This document shows, piece by piece, positions 34,255-42,503 of a stretch of 64,000 nucleotides of DNA. Numbering within the stretch: position 1 is the stretch's first letter; each line of letters starts with the position of its first letter. The notes under the pieces are model-generated. The model had not been told where the DNA came from and did no database searches. It saw only the letters and a program-made list of their open reading frames with translations. A program made the position numbers and the translations under genes. The DNA is from an uncultured Pelagibacteraceae bacterium (GTDB lineage Bacteria; Pseudomonadota; Alphaproteobacteria; Pelagibacterales; Pelagibacteraceae): the NCBI GenBank assembly GCA_902605035.1, contig CACLBB010000002.1, positions 48,454 to 112,453 of the forward strand, given 5' to 3'.

Positions 34255-35026
34255 TTAAATTCTTACTACGTTTAATCAAAATTGTAGGGTTTTTATAATC
34301 TTCCTTACCATACTTGAATGTTTCATTTTCTAAATTTGTAACAATTGCTCCAGCATTTTCAGCTATGGCATGTCCAGCTGCATCGTCCCACTCATTAGCC
34401 CTTACTTTATCTAAATATAAATCATATTCTCCAGTAGCTACTAAACAATATTTATAAGAACTACTTAACTTTCTAAAAGAGGTTACACTAAATTCTTTCA
34501 ACTTATTCAATATAAGTTCTGGTGGTTTTTCATGATTAGTTAAAGCAATTACTTCTCCTTTAGGCGTTTTCTTTTTGCAATTCAATATTATGTGTTTATT
34601 TTTTTCTAATAAAAATGAATTATTTTTACCGTGAGAATAAAAAATTTGATTTTTTTTGGGAACCCCGATTATGCCTATAGCAGGAAGACAATTTATTATT
34701 AAACCTGCATTTAAAGTATATTCATTCCTTCCAGCTATATATTCTTTTGTCCCATCTATTGGATCTATAAGCCAGAAAGTTTTAAATTTATTTTTCTTTT
34801 TTATATCTACAGTTTCTTCAGAAATTATTGGTATATTTGGAGTAAGCTCTTTAATTTTATTTGTGATAATTTCGTTTACTTTCAAGTCACCATTAGTAAC
34901 TGGAGAACCATCACTTTTAGTCTTTATTTTTAATCCTTTTTTTTCTATATTTACTGACTCTTCTCCAGCAATTTTAAAAGTCTGAATTAGATTTTCAGCT
35001 ATTATTTTTAATTCTTCGTTATTCAT
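34247..35026 (-). CDS. cysQ: 3'(2'),5'-bisphosphate nucleotidase
   Basis: A 259-aa inositol-monophosphatase-fold enzyme with EETVD (metal Glu), WLIDPIDGTKEYIAGR and EWDDAAGHAIAENAGA, all CysQ motifs. It removes 3'-phosphoadenosine 5'-phosphate left by sulfotransfer and regenerates AMP. This is relevant to a genome that turns over sulfur compounds. Its start overlaps the preceding small gene by 8 nt. Confidence 0.93.
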   Translation of the reverse strand: MNNEELKIIAENLIQTFKIAGEESVNIEKKGLKIKTKSDGSPVTNGDLKVNEIITNKIKELTPNIPIISEETVDIKKKNKFKTFWLIDPIDGTKEYIAGRNEYTLNAGLIINCLPAIGIIGVPKKNQIFYSHGKNNSFLLEKNKHIILNCKKKTPKGEVIALTNHEKPPELILNKLKEFSVTSFRKLSSSYKYCLVATGEYDLYLDKVRANEWDDAAGHAIAENAGAIVTNLENETFKYGKEDYKNPTILIKRSKNLND

Positions 35027-35192
35027 TGTGAATTTTTTTTAAAACAACATTGTCAAGATTAAGTACTTTTTTACCACAATTTTGAAAATTAACAGTAGCT
35101 ATATTTTTAATAATAGATTGAATTTGTCCAATACCCCAGTTTTCTTCAGATGGATTTATAACAAAATTGCCAGGTTCTAGATCATATTGCAT
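35019..35192 (-). CDS. DUF3553 family small protein
   Basis: The 57-aa form from ATG 35192 reads MQYDLEPGNFVINPSEENWG, then IGQIQSIIKN, IATVNFQNCGKKVLNLDNVVL, which fits DUF3553 closely. The upstream 19 in-frame residues are not conserved and lack a ribosome site, so I prefer this start. The fold is probably a small beta barrel. It is translationally linked to cysQ (8-nt overlap) and diverges from mnmA. Confidence 0.85.
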   Translation of the reverse strand: MQYDLEPGNFVINPSEENWGIGQIQSIIKNIATVNFQNCGKKVLNLDNVVLKKIHNE

Positions 35193-35229
35193 AATGGAAA
35201 ATTTAATATATTTATAATATATACATTTC

Positions 35230-36360
35230 ATGAACAATTCACTAGGCATAAATAAATCACCTAAAGATACTAAAGTTGTGGTAGCGATGTCTGGAGGAGT
35301 AGACTCGTCTGTAGTAGCTGCATTAATGAAGCAGGAAGGTTATGATGTTACAGGTATCACTTTAAAACTATATGATGACTCGAAGAAACCTAAATCTGGG
35401 AGACAATGTTGCGCTGGTCAAGATATACTGGATGCTAAGCGGGTTTCAGAAACACTTAATATAAAACATCAGATTTTATTTTATCAAAAAAAATTTAAAA
35501 CTGAAGTCGTTGACTCTTTCATTGATAGTTACGTTGCTGGAGAAACTCCAATTCCATGTGTGCAATGTAATCAAACTGTAAAATTTAGAGATTTATTCAA
35601 GTATGCTAAAGATTTAAAGGCTGACGCATTAGTTACGGGACATTATGTTACCAGAATTCAAAGAAACGGACATGCTAATATGTACCGAGCTAAGGATATT
35701 AATCGAGACCAAAGTTATTTTTTATTTAGCACTTCCCAAGAGCAACTAGATTTCTTAAGGTTTCCGCTAGGCGAAATTGACAAATTAGAAACTAGATCTA
35801 TAGCCCAAAAACTAAAACTAAATGTAGCTGAAAAACCAGATAGTCAAGACATTTGCTTCGTTCCAAATGGAGATTACAGTTCAGTTATAAAAAAGTTTAG
35901 GCCCCAGTCTTTTAAACCAGGAAAGATTTTAGATATTTCAGGAAGTCAAATTGGAGAACATGAAGGGATTATTAATTACACAATCGGGCAAAGAAAGGGT
36001 ATCAAAATTTCAAGTAACAATCCTTTATATGTTTTAGATATTAATGCTAATGACAATACTATAACAGTTGGTAATAAAAAGTTTTTAGAAATTGAACAAA
36101 TACGATTAAGAGATATAAATATTTTAGGAGAAAAAAAGGAATTCGAAAATTTAGTTTATATAAAGGTGAGATCAACGGGGAAACTACTTAAAGCGAAAAT
36201 ATTGATATCAAATGGAAATGCTACGGTAGAAATTTTAGATAGTGAAACAGGTATTTCGCCAGGGCAGGCTTGTGTTTTCTATACAAAAGATAATTTTGGG
36301 GATAAGCTCTTAGGAGGTGGGTGGATTCATAAGACATACAATAAAAATTTATCCACTTAA
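35230..36360 (+). CDS. mnmA: tRNA-specific 2-thiouridylase
   Basis: A 376-aa enzyme that adds sulfur to U34 of tRNA for Lys, Glu and Gln. It has the ATP pyrophosphatase loop [29 protein letters not shown] and [13 protein letters not shown] (second catalytic Cys), YTIGQRKGI and the C-terminal GQACVFY. The length is standard. Upstream 37 nt separate it from DUF3553. It is followed by the structured RNA region at 36361-36597. Confidence 0.96.
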   Translation: MNNSLGINKSPKDTKVVVAMSGGVDSSVVAALMKQEGYDVTGITLKLYDDSKKPKSGRQCCAGQDILDAKRVSETLNIKHQILFYQKKFKTEVVDSFIDSYVAGETPIPCVQCNQTVKFRDLFKYAKDLKADALVTGHYVTRIQRNGHANMYRAKDINRDQSYFLFSTSQEQLDFLRFPLGEIDKLETRSIAQKLKLNVAEKPDSQDICFVPNGDYSSVIKKFRPQSFKPGKILDISGSQIGEHEGIINYTIGQRKGIKISSNNPLYVLDINANDNTITVGNKKFLEIEQIRLRDINILGEKKEFENLVYIKVRSTGKLLKAKILISNGNATVEILDSETGISPGQACVFYTKDNFGDKLLGGGWIHKTYNKNLST

Positions 36361-36424
36361 TTCACAGCCAATTTTTTATCCCGTAAAAGGTGATACTATT
36401 ATTTCTCAGACATGATTAAATCTA

Positions 36425-36597
36425 ATTAATTAAGAGGCAACTCTTAACTGGCCATTTAAGGAAAAACCGAGAGGTTCAAGCTTAAAGGGCAGAAAGGTGG
36501 ACCTAGTAGCGCTAGAATAGTTCATCGGGAAGGCTTGGCGGTAGCGCAGTCAACGACGAGCCAAACTACAAAATTTCTGGGCGCAAGCCCGGAAATT
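36425..36597 (+). ncRNA. Candidate structured non-coding RNA after mnmA
   Basis: A run of well-formed hairpins with three GNRA tetraloops. H1: TTAAGAG-GCAA-CTCTTAA (36430-36447). H2: CTGGCC and TTTAAG (36448-36460) pair with CTTAAA and GGGCAG (36481-36492), enclosing AACC-GAGA-GGTT (36465-36476). H3: CTAG-CTAG (36503-36515). H4: TTGGC/GCCAA (36535-36564). H5: AATTTCTGGGC-GCAA-GCCCGGAAATT (36572-36597). The region is GC-richer than its surroundings and has no coding frame. It is either a standalone SAR11 RNA or, on the minus strand, a complex terminator region. I could not match it to tmRNA, RNase P RNA, SRP RNA or 6S RNA. The 5' end is uncertain. Confidence 0.6.
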
Positions 36598-37297
36598 ATG
36601 TGGTTCTTTTCCAAAAGAATTTCGAAAGTAGATAGAAAAATATCACACCAACAAAATAATTCCACTCAAGCGCATGTTTAAAATGTGTATTTCCCTTATT
36701 TACCAATATTGGAACGCTTAAAATTGCTACTAAAGCAAGAACAGATACTAATATTATTTTTAATACCAAAACATTTCTATTTATCAAATTGTTTAATTTT
36801 AGCTTCAATTTATAAAGGTGATAGACAAGAATACCTTGCGCTAATATTTCAAATATAATAAACAACAAAAGAACTACTCTTCTAAAAAGTTTGTAAATTT
36901 GTATATCGAACTTTACTCCAAGTAACACTGAATGAATTACCAAGAAGATAGCAGATAATATTCCAAAGGTTTTAAATTTAAAATTGACATTTGAAAAATA
37001 AAAATTGTTAATTAAACGATTATTATTTTTCCAATAAATAAATAAAAGTATAGCGGTAGCAAACATCGCAGGTTTAAATATAAGATATTGTGGATAAGTT
37101 CGAGAAGCTCTACTAATTGACAAGCTTCCATCAAGATATGGAATAGAAAAACCAGATCTTCCAATTTGATCTACTTTAAAAAAAGTATTTTCCAAAAATT
37201 CTGGATTTTGCGAAATAAATAGACAAAGATTTATGGCTACCAATGGAATAAGAAATATCCATAAACTCAACTTTCTTATTTGAGTTATTTCTATCAT
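36596..37297 (-). CDS. Multi-pass membrane protein of unknown function
   Basis: A 233-aa protein with about six helices and a short loop of polar residues between the first and second (FFKVDQIGRSGFSIPYLDGSLSISRASRTYPQYLIFKP). The sequence ends KHALEWNYFVGVIFFYLLSKFFWKRT, resembling proteins of the Frag1/DRAM/Sfk1 type (loose impression, KHALEWNYF motif). Its stop lies within the last hairpin of the RNA region. Function unknown. Confidence 0.7.
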   Translation of the reverse strand: MIEITQIRKLSLWIFLIPLVAINLCLFISQNPEFLENTFFKVDQIGRSGFSIPYLDGSLSISRASRTYPQYLIFKPAMFATAILLFIYWKNNNRLINNFYFSNVNFKFKTFGILSAIFLVIHSVLLGVKFDIQIYKLFRRVVLLLFIIFEILAQGILVYHLYKLKLKLNNLINRNVLVLKIILVSVLALVAILSVPILVNKGNTHFKHALEWNYFVGVIFFYLLSKFFWKRTT

Positions 37298-37312
37298 ATT
37301 TGTAAATATTGA

Positions 37313-37396
37313 TTATTTTCTTTTGTTTCTTTTTCTTGCTCTTCTTTTTTTGGAGCCAATTTTCCTTCGCCCTCGGTGTTTTTTTGGATAACCCAT
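37313..37396 (-). CDS. 27-aa polybasic micro-protein
   Basis: ATG 37396 is preceded by AAAAAGGAGATAAAAA, a strong ribosome site 7 nt away. It encodes only 27 residues, of which about 16 are Lys, Arg or His: MGYPKKHRGRRKIG followed by SKKRRARKRNKRK. This looks like a tiny ribosomal or RNA-binding protein (bTHX- or bS22-like in size and charge; a real match could not be tested). It is close to, and upstream of, the membrane-protein gene on the same strand. Confidence 0.6.
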   Translation of the reverse strand: MGYPKKHRGRRKIGSKKRRARKRNKRK

Positions 37397-37460
37397 TTTT
37401 TATCTCCTTTTTTATATTTTGTTGTATAAAAGTTATGTAAACTCCCATTATACTTATTTT

Positions 37461-38651
37461 ATGAAAAAGTCTATAAACACATTCTTAAAACAACCGATTA
37501 AAGACAATATTAATAGATCAGCAAACCCATCTGTGACACGAGCTTCTACAATACTTTTCAACTCTATGCAGGAACTTACCAAACATGAGAAAAAAATTAA
37601 GGCAAATAAAAAAATTAGTTATTATAGTTATGGCAGATACGGAAGTTCTACAACTATAGAATTAGAAAACATACTCAAAGAACTAGAACAAGCTTACCAT
37701 GTTTTTCTTACTGGCACAGGATTTGGAGGAGTTGCTCTAGCAATAATGAGTTTATGCAGACCAGGAGATGAAATTTTAGTTTCCGACAATGTTTATGGCC
37801 CAACAAAAGAAATATCAGAAGGACTTTTGAAAGAGTTTAATATAGAACCAAAATTTTATAATCCAGATAGGTTTGAAGATTTAAAAAATAAAATTACTAA
37901 AAAAACAAAAATGATTTTAGTAGAAAATCCAGGAAGCAATACTTTTGAATTTCAAGATCTTTCAAAAATTGTAAATATCGCTAAAAGAAAAAATATTTTT
38001 ACATTTCTCGATAATACTTGGGGTACTCCTTTATATCTTAAACCCCTCAAAATAGGTTTTGACATGTCTTTTTGTTCTGCAACAAAATATTTTTCGGGTC
38101 ATTCTGATGCAATGGGAGGTTCTCTCGCAGTTAACAAAAAAGTTTTTAAAAAAGTAATGTTCTTTTATAAGTTGTCTGGTTACAGGATGTCTCCAGACGA
38201 GGCGTATCTTATAATTAGAGGTTTAAGGACTTTAGATATAAGACTTAAGAAACATCGTGAAAACACTAAGATAATAATTAATTTTCTTAAGAAACAAAAA
38301 AAAATAAAAGAAATTCTGTATCCTCATAACTCATCATCTAAAAATTACAGATTATGGAAAAAGTATTATTCTGGCGCTAATGGTTTATTATCAATAGTAA
38401 TAAGGAGTAAAAAAAAATCATCTGTGGTAAAGTTTGTTAATTCCCTAGAATTATTTGGCATCGGTTACAGTTGGGGAGGATTCGAAAGTCTTGCTCTTTT
38501 ACAAGATTTGAGAGCTAAAACCAAATATACAGAGGCGAGACAATATTTGAGATTTACTAAAGATGAACATATTGTTAGGCTTCATATAGGTCTTGAAGAC
38601 CCTAAAGATTTAATTCAAGATCTAAAACAATCTTTAAGGTATATAAAATAA
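37461..38651 (+). CDS. metC: Cystathionine beta-lyase or related PLP enzyme
   Basis: A protein of about 396 aa from ATG 37461 (the TTG 42 nt upstream lacks support). It has the gamma-class PLP signature: YSYGRYGSSTTIELENILKELEQA, LDNTWGTPLYLKPLKIGFDMSFCSATKYFSGHSDAMGG, where Lys in CSATKYFSGHSD is the PLP lysine, and FGIGYSWGGFESL near the end. It would cleave cystathionine to homocysteine or be a methionine gamma-lyase type enzyme. It is just upstream of an MFS transporter, 4 nt apart. Confidence 0.9.
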   Translation: MKKSINTFLKQPIKDNINRSANPSVTRASTILFNSMQELTKHEKKIKANKKISYYSYGRYGSSTTIELENILKELEQAYHVFLTGTGFGGVALAIMSLCRPGDEILVSDNVYGPTKEISEGLLKEFNIEPKFYNPDRFEDLKNKITKKTKMILVENPGSNTFEFQDLSKIVNIAKRKNIFTFLDNTWGTPLYLKPLKIGFDMSFCSATKYFSGHSDAMGGSLAVNKKVFKKVMFFYKLSGYRMSPDEAYLIIRGLRTLDIRLKKHRENTKIIINFLKKQKKIKEILYPHNSSSKNYRLWKKYYSGANGLLSIVIRSKKKSSVVKFVNSLELFGIGYSWGGFESLALLQDLRAKTKYTEARQYLRFTKDEHIVRLHIGLEDPKDLIQDLKQSLRYIK

Positions 38652-38655
38652 AAAT

Positions 38656-39879
38656 ATGTCAGAAAAATTTATTCCTAACAAATTAGCACTTATAACTTTG
38701 CTTGCAGCTTGTTCAGTCATTTTGATCTCAATGGGGCTAAGGCAAACATTCGGACTGTTTTTTAGTGCTTTCGAGGAAGGATTAAATTGTACAAGAACTG
38801 AATTTGGATTAGCCATAGGACTCCAAATGATTTTCTGGGGAATTTTTGCGCCTATATTTGGATTCCTTGCAGATAAATTTGGAGGAAACAAAGCAGTTTT
38901 TATCGGTTTTATAATCTTTGGTTTAGGGATTTACATGCTTTATGCAGGACCTAATACAGGGATTTATTTTCAAATTAGTCTTGGTGTATTGGTTGGTATA
39001 GCACTTGGAGCAACTGCTATGAGTGTACCTGTCTCTGAAGTTGGAAAACATTTTCCTAATCAAAAAAGAACCATTGCAACTGGTATTGTAACTGCTGCAG
39101 CATCAGTAGGATATTTTTTAGCTCCATTATTTACACAATATTCTTTAGGTAATGTTGGGTGGGAGCAAACATTAAAATATTTTATGTATTTTATCTTATT
39201 TGGTCTTATCGCATCGGTATTTTTATTACCTAAAAAACAAGAGTCAATTTTGGAAAATGAGGAAAAAAAACAAAATTTTTCAGAAGCTATGAGGGAGGCT
39301 TTTTCCCACAAAGGGTACAATTTATTAGTTTTAGGTTTTTTTGTTTGTGGTTTTCAAATTACTTTGGTTGGTACCCATATTCCAGGGTACATGCAAGATA
39401 GAGGATTAGGCGGATGGACAGCAACAATAATTTTATCTTTAATAGGATTATTTAATATAATCGGCACTTTAGGAATTGGTTATCTAGGAACAAAATATAG
39501 TAAAAAAATGTTATTAAGTATTTTGTATTTTTTAAGAGCTGTAATTATTGCTGTTTTTATATTTTCACCACCCTCAATTTATATGTCAGTATTTTTTGGA
39601 ATTACTTTTGGCTTATTATGGCTGTCAACAGTTCCACCAACTAATGGAATAGTTGCTCAAATCTTTGGAACTAAATATTTAAGTACTCTTTTTGGCATAG
39701 TTTTCCTTAGTCATCAAGTTGGAGCTTTTGCTGGATCATTTTTAGGAGGTTATTTTTATGATCTATATGGTTCATATAATTATGCATGGTATATAGCTAT
39801 AGCATTGTCAATATTTGCAACTTTAGTTCACTTACCTATAGATGAAAAACCGATTGATCGTAAACTTCAAAGGGCATAA
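38656..39879 (+). CDS. MFS transporter (OFA/MCT-like)
   Basis: A 407-aa protein with twelve helices in two halves. The first half carries FGFLADKFGGNKAVFIG (MFS motif A) and the second GYLGTKYSKKMLLSI. The family is likely the monocarboxylate/oxalate-formate antiporter group (LRQTFGLFFSAFEEGL, PTNGIVAQIFGTKYLSTLFGI). The substrate is unknown. Because it follows metC by 4 nt, the substrate may be an organic acid or sulfur compound. Confidence 0.88.
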   Translation: MSEKFIPNKLALITLLAACSVILISMGLRQTFGLFFSAFEEGLNCTRTEFGLAIGLQMIFWGIFAPIFGFLADKFGGNKAVFIGFIIFGLGIYMLYAGPNTGIYFQISLGVLVGIALGATAMSVPVSEVGKHFPNQKRTIATGIVTAAASVGYFLAPLFTQYSLGNVGWEQTLKYFMYFILFGLIASVFLLPKKQESILENEEKKQNFSEAMREAFSHKGYNLLVLGFFVCGFQITLVGTHIPGYMQDRGLGGWTATIILSLIGLFNIIGTLGIGYLGTKYSKKMLLSILYFLRAVIIAVFIFSPPSIYMSVFFGITFGLLWLSTVPPTNGIVAQIFGTKYLSTLFGIVFLSHQVGAFAGSFLGGYFYDLYGSYNYAWYIAIALSIFATLVHLPIDEKPIDRKLQRA

Positions 39880-39926
39880 GTCTTTGTGGATAAAACATCT
39901 TTAGGTTGTAAATTGAGTCTAATTTA

Positions 39927-39953
39927 GAATCAAAAGTGAATCAAAAGGTGAAC
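39927..39953 (+). promoter_or_regulatory. Direct GAAT/GAAC repeats upstream of the CADD-like gene
   Basis: GAAT-N7-GAAT-N8-GAAC (39927-39953), with the repeated core GAATCAAAA. The unit GAAC-N7-GAAC is the alphaproteobacterial LexA box orientation, so this is a related but imperfect pattern. It may also be an unrelated operator. It lies in the 186-nt gap ahead of 40066. Confidence 0.35.
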
Positions 39954-40065
39954 ATTTAAATGAAAATTTTATTAGATGTGGATAATTATTTTTGTTTAAA
40001 TTCGATATTGTATTTAGTAGAGTTTTATTAATTAAGTAACATTCATTAAACAAATAGGAGAATAA

Positions 40066-40737
40066 ATGTTTTCAAAAGAGTTAGGACAAAAATTAGATCA
40101 CTATCATTTATTAAAACACCCTTTTTATCAAATTTATTGGAACGAGGGTAAATTAAATAGAGAAATAATCAAAGATTATGCTGAGCAATATTACCAGCAC
40201 GTAAAAGCTTTCCCAAGATATATCAGTGCAACTCATTCTATTTGCGATGATATAGAAAAAAGAAGAATACTTTTAGAAAATTTACAAGATGAAGAAAATA
40301 AAGATGCAGATCATCCAAAACTTTGGAAAAATTTTGCGAAAGCAATGGGTGCTGATGAAAAAGAAATTGAAAATGTAAAAAAAGAGTCATTCACAAAAGA
40401 AATGATTGATAATTTTTTTTCACAAGCAAGAGCTTCATATGCTGAGGGATTGGCGTCGTTATATACTTACGAAAGACAAATACCTGAGATAGCTGAAACC
40501 AAAATTCAAGGTCTCAAAAAGTTTTATGGGGTTAATTCAAAAAAAGGACTAGAATTTTTTGAAGCTCATAAATCTGCTGACGTGATACACAGAGCAGAAT
40601 GTGAAAAGTTATTAGATAGTTTATCACAAGAGGAACAAATAAAAGCCGAAAAAGCATCTTTGAAAACTGCTAAATTTCTTTGGAACTTTTTAAGCGGTAT
40701 GACTACAAAGCATAAACTAGAACAAGTTGCAGCATAA
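40066..40737 (+). CDS. CADD-like haem-oxygenase-fold enzyme (probable para-aminobenzoate synthase)
   Basis: A 223-aa TenA/PqqC-like protein whose key residues align with Chlamydia CADD: Glu76 and His83 (LQDEENKDADH), Tyr135 and Glu136 (LYTYERQIPE), Lys146, and His168-x3-Asp172-x2-His175 (EAHKSADVIH). Tyr21 in HPFYQIYW sits where CADD has its sacrificed tyrosine. Spacing between Glu136 and His168 (32 residues) and Lys146 (+10) is as I recall it in CADD. CADD makes para-aminobenzoate from its own tyrosine using a dinuclear metal site. This is an attractive folate-precursor source; not tested here. It starts with an AGGAG ribosome site. Confidence 0.85.
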   Translation: MFSKELGQKLDHYHLLKHPFYQIYWNEGKLNREIIKDYAEQYYQHVKAFPRYISATHSICDDIEKRRILLENLQDEENKDADHPKLWKNFAKAMGADEKEIENVKKESFTKEMIDNFFSQARASYAEGLASLYTYERQIPEIAETKIQGLKKFYGVNSKKGLEFFEAHKSADVIHRAECEKLLDSLSQEEQIKAEKASLKTAKFLWNFLSGMTTKHKLEQVAA

Positions 40738-40751
40738 AGTCATTAAGTAAA

Positions 40752-41132
40752 ATGAAAAACGATAATCACGTTTGGGATAACAAACTCCCAACGGCGCAAA
40801 TGCTTGGGCGTTGGCAACCTTGGCATGAGGGTCATCAAAAACTTTTTGAGGAAATACTAAAGAAAACTGGCCAAGTTAATATCATGGTACGAGATGTTAA
40901 AGGTGTAGACGATAATCCATTTGATTTTGCAACAGTAAAAAAAAATATTTTAGAGGCTTTACAAGATTATAAAAACAGAGTTCAAATTACTTTAGTTCCT
41001 AATATTACTAATATTTGTTACGGTAGAGGAGTGGGATACAAGATAGAAGAAATAGTTCTAGATGAACAAACTCAACAAATTTCTGCTACAAAAATTCGTG
41101 AACAGATGAGAAAAGATGGAAAACTCAAATAG
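40752..41132 (+). CDS. Small HxGH nucleotidyltransferase
   Basis: A 126-aa protein with LGRWQPWHEGHQKLFEEI (HxGH at 25-28) and a C-terminal ISATKIREQMRKDG, the paired motifs of the HIGH-superfamily (cytidylyl-, NMN-adenylyl-, pantetheine-adenylyl- and ATP-sulfurylase enzymes). It is much shorter than ATP sulfurylase. It follows the CADD-like gene by 14 nt and lies upstream of aprM-aprB-aprA. Adenylyl or cytidylyl transfer is expected; the substrate is unknown. Confidence 0.82.
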   Translation: MKNDNHVWDNKLPTAQMLGRWQPWHEGHQKLFEEILKKTGQVNIMVRDVKGVDDNPFDFATVKKNILEALQDYKNRVQITLVPNITNICYGRGVGYKIEEIVLDEQTQQISATKIREQMRKDGKLK

Positions 41133-41149
41133 ATGCGATCCATTCTCAC

Positions 41150-41178
41150 TTGACCTGTTAGTACCACATATATAAAAT
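41150..41178 (+). promoter_or_regulatory. Sigma-70-type promoter of the apr operon
   Basis: TTGACC (41150-41155) and TAAAAT (41173-41178) are 17 nt apart, followed after a short leader by CAAGGAGATATCA and ATG 41201. Both boxes and spacing fit a housekeeping promoter. Confidence 0.65.
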
Positions 41179-41200
41179 AATTTTTCAAGGAGATATCAAT

Positions 41201-41992
41201 ATGTTTACACACAACCCATTCGCCGAACTAGCGTTAGTAGTTCCATCTATCTCAATAAAATTTTTTGTTATAATAATGATGTCTTTAGTTATCTTAAGCA
41301 CAGCTTTAGATATGATTCATAAAAAAAACGTAATTTATTTTTTTAGAAATGCGAAAAAAGCAAAAAAATCAGCTAAAAAAGAATTAAGCACTGTAAAAAA
41401 AACAGCAGTGGTTTTAAAAACAGTCGCACATGACATTGCTACCACTTCTGAACTTGGCATGGGAAAAAGACGTTTGGCTCATGTATTAGGAATGTACGGG
41501 ACTATATTATTTTGGGTAGCTTCCGTTGCGTTAATTTTTAAATACACTGATGGTTCTACAGCCCCTTCATATTTAACAATTATATGGCATGTTGGAGCTA
41601 TTTTAACTTGCTTAGGTGGATATTGGTTTTGGTTCTTTCTTAGAGTGGATGTATCTGCTGAAGCCAATCCTTGGTATAGAATAATTACAGCAGATTTATT
41701 TGTCCTAGCTCTACTAGCATGTTCAACTTTTGGATTAGCTTGGTCTTATGCTCAATTTAATGACATAGTTGGACTGAGTTATCTATTTTTAATTTTATTT
41801 ATTATTTCTAACCTTGTTTTGTTTGGAGGTGTCTATTGGTCAAAATTTGCTCACATGTTTTATAAACCTGGAGCAGCGATTCAAAAGAATTTAGCAGAAG
41901 CTGATGGTTCTAGGGACAATTTGCCACCACCAGCAGATGCCCCAGAACGATTTGGGTTGGGCATTAAAAGAGAACAACCAAAGCATTATTAA
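41201..41992 (+). CDS. aprM: AprM-like membrane subunit of the APS reductase complex
   Basis: A 263-aa protein with about five to six helices and no signal peptide. It is directly followed by aprB and aprA. Histidines within or near helices (KRRLAHVLGMYG, IIWHVGAILTC, KFAHMF) could bind haem or quinone. AprM is the putative anchor and electron-transfer protein for AprBA in sulfur oxidisers of one lineage. The call rests mainly on context and size. Confidence 0.85.
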   Translation: MFTHNPFAELALVVPSISIKFFVIIMMSLVILSTALDMIHKKNVIYFFRNAKKAKKSAKKELSTVKKTAVVLKTVAHDIATTSELGMGKRRLAHVLGMYGTILFWVASVALIFKYTDGSTAPSYLTIIWHVGAILTCLGGYWFWFFLRVDVSAEANPWYRIITADLFVLALLACSTFGLAWSYAQFNDIVGLSYLFLILFIISNLVLFGGVYWSKFAHMFYKPGAAIQKNLAEADGSRDNLPPPADAPERFGLGIKREQPKHY

Positions 41993-42032
41993 AGGTTTTA
42001 TGATAAGAAACTTTGAGAGAGGAAAATAATTT

Positions 42033-42503
42033 ATGTCAACTTTCGTTTATATGACTAGATGTGATGGCTGCGGACATTGCGTGGATATTTGTCCTTCAGA
42101 CATAATGCACATAGATGAAACGATTAGACGAGCAAAAAATATCGAACCTAATTTTTGTTGGGAATGTTATTCATGTGTAAAAGCATGTCCTAATCACGCT
42201 ATAGATGTAAGAGGTTATGCAGACTTTGCTCCTATGGGACATAGTGTTAGAGTTAGACGAGAAGAAGAAAAAGGAACTATTTCTTGGAAAATTAAATTTA
42301 GAAATGGAACTGAAAAAGACTTTGTTTCTCCTATTACTACAAAGCCTTGGGGCAAATTTATTCCTAAGTTAGCAGAAGGAGATAAACCAAGACAAGGGGA
42401 AATGAATTCTCAAATTTTATACTCTGAACCTGAGGGACTAGATACAAAAAAAGATCTTCCTACAATTAGCAAAGATTCATTTAAAAAAGGTGTTTATTAT
42501 TAA
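42033..42503 (+). CDS. aprB: Adenylylsulfate reductase beta subunit
   Basis: A 156-aa iron-sulfur protein with two [4Fe-4S] motifs near the N-terminus: RCDGCGHCVDICPSD and CWECYSCVKACPNHA. The rest (GHSVRVRREEEKGTISWKIKFRNG, KFIPKLAEGD) matches AprB. It passes electrons between AprA and the membrane. Its stop overlaps the aprA start at 42503 by one base. Confidence 0.96.
   Translation: MSTFVYMTRCDGCGHCVDICPSDIMHIDETIRRAKNIEPNFCWECYSCVKACPNHAIDVRGYADFAPMGHSVRVRREEEKGTISWKIKFRNGTEKDFVSPITTKPWGKFIPKLAEGDKPRQGEMNSQILYSEPEGLDTKKDLPTISKDSFKKGVYY

Noticed and set aside
36425..36597. Possible tmRNA coding piece: the GTAGCGCAGTCAACGACG stretch recalls the tag region of tmRNA.
   Set aside because: The frame does not end in an ALAA-type tag, and there is no tRNA-like acceptor or GATTCGAC-type sequence on either strand.
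37176..37448. 90-codon minus-strand frame covering the polybasic region.
   Set aside because: The 27-aa frame in the other register has a strong ribosome site; this longer one overlaps the membrane-protein gene and has none.
39880..40065. Hidden small gene in the 186-nt gap before the CADD-like gene.
   Set aside because: No frame with a start, a ribosome site and plausible composition was found on either strand.
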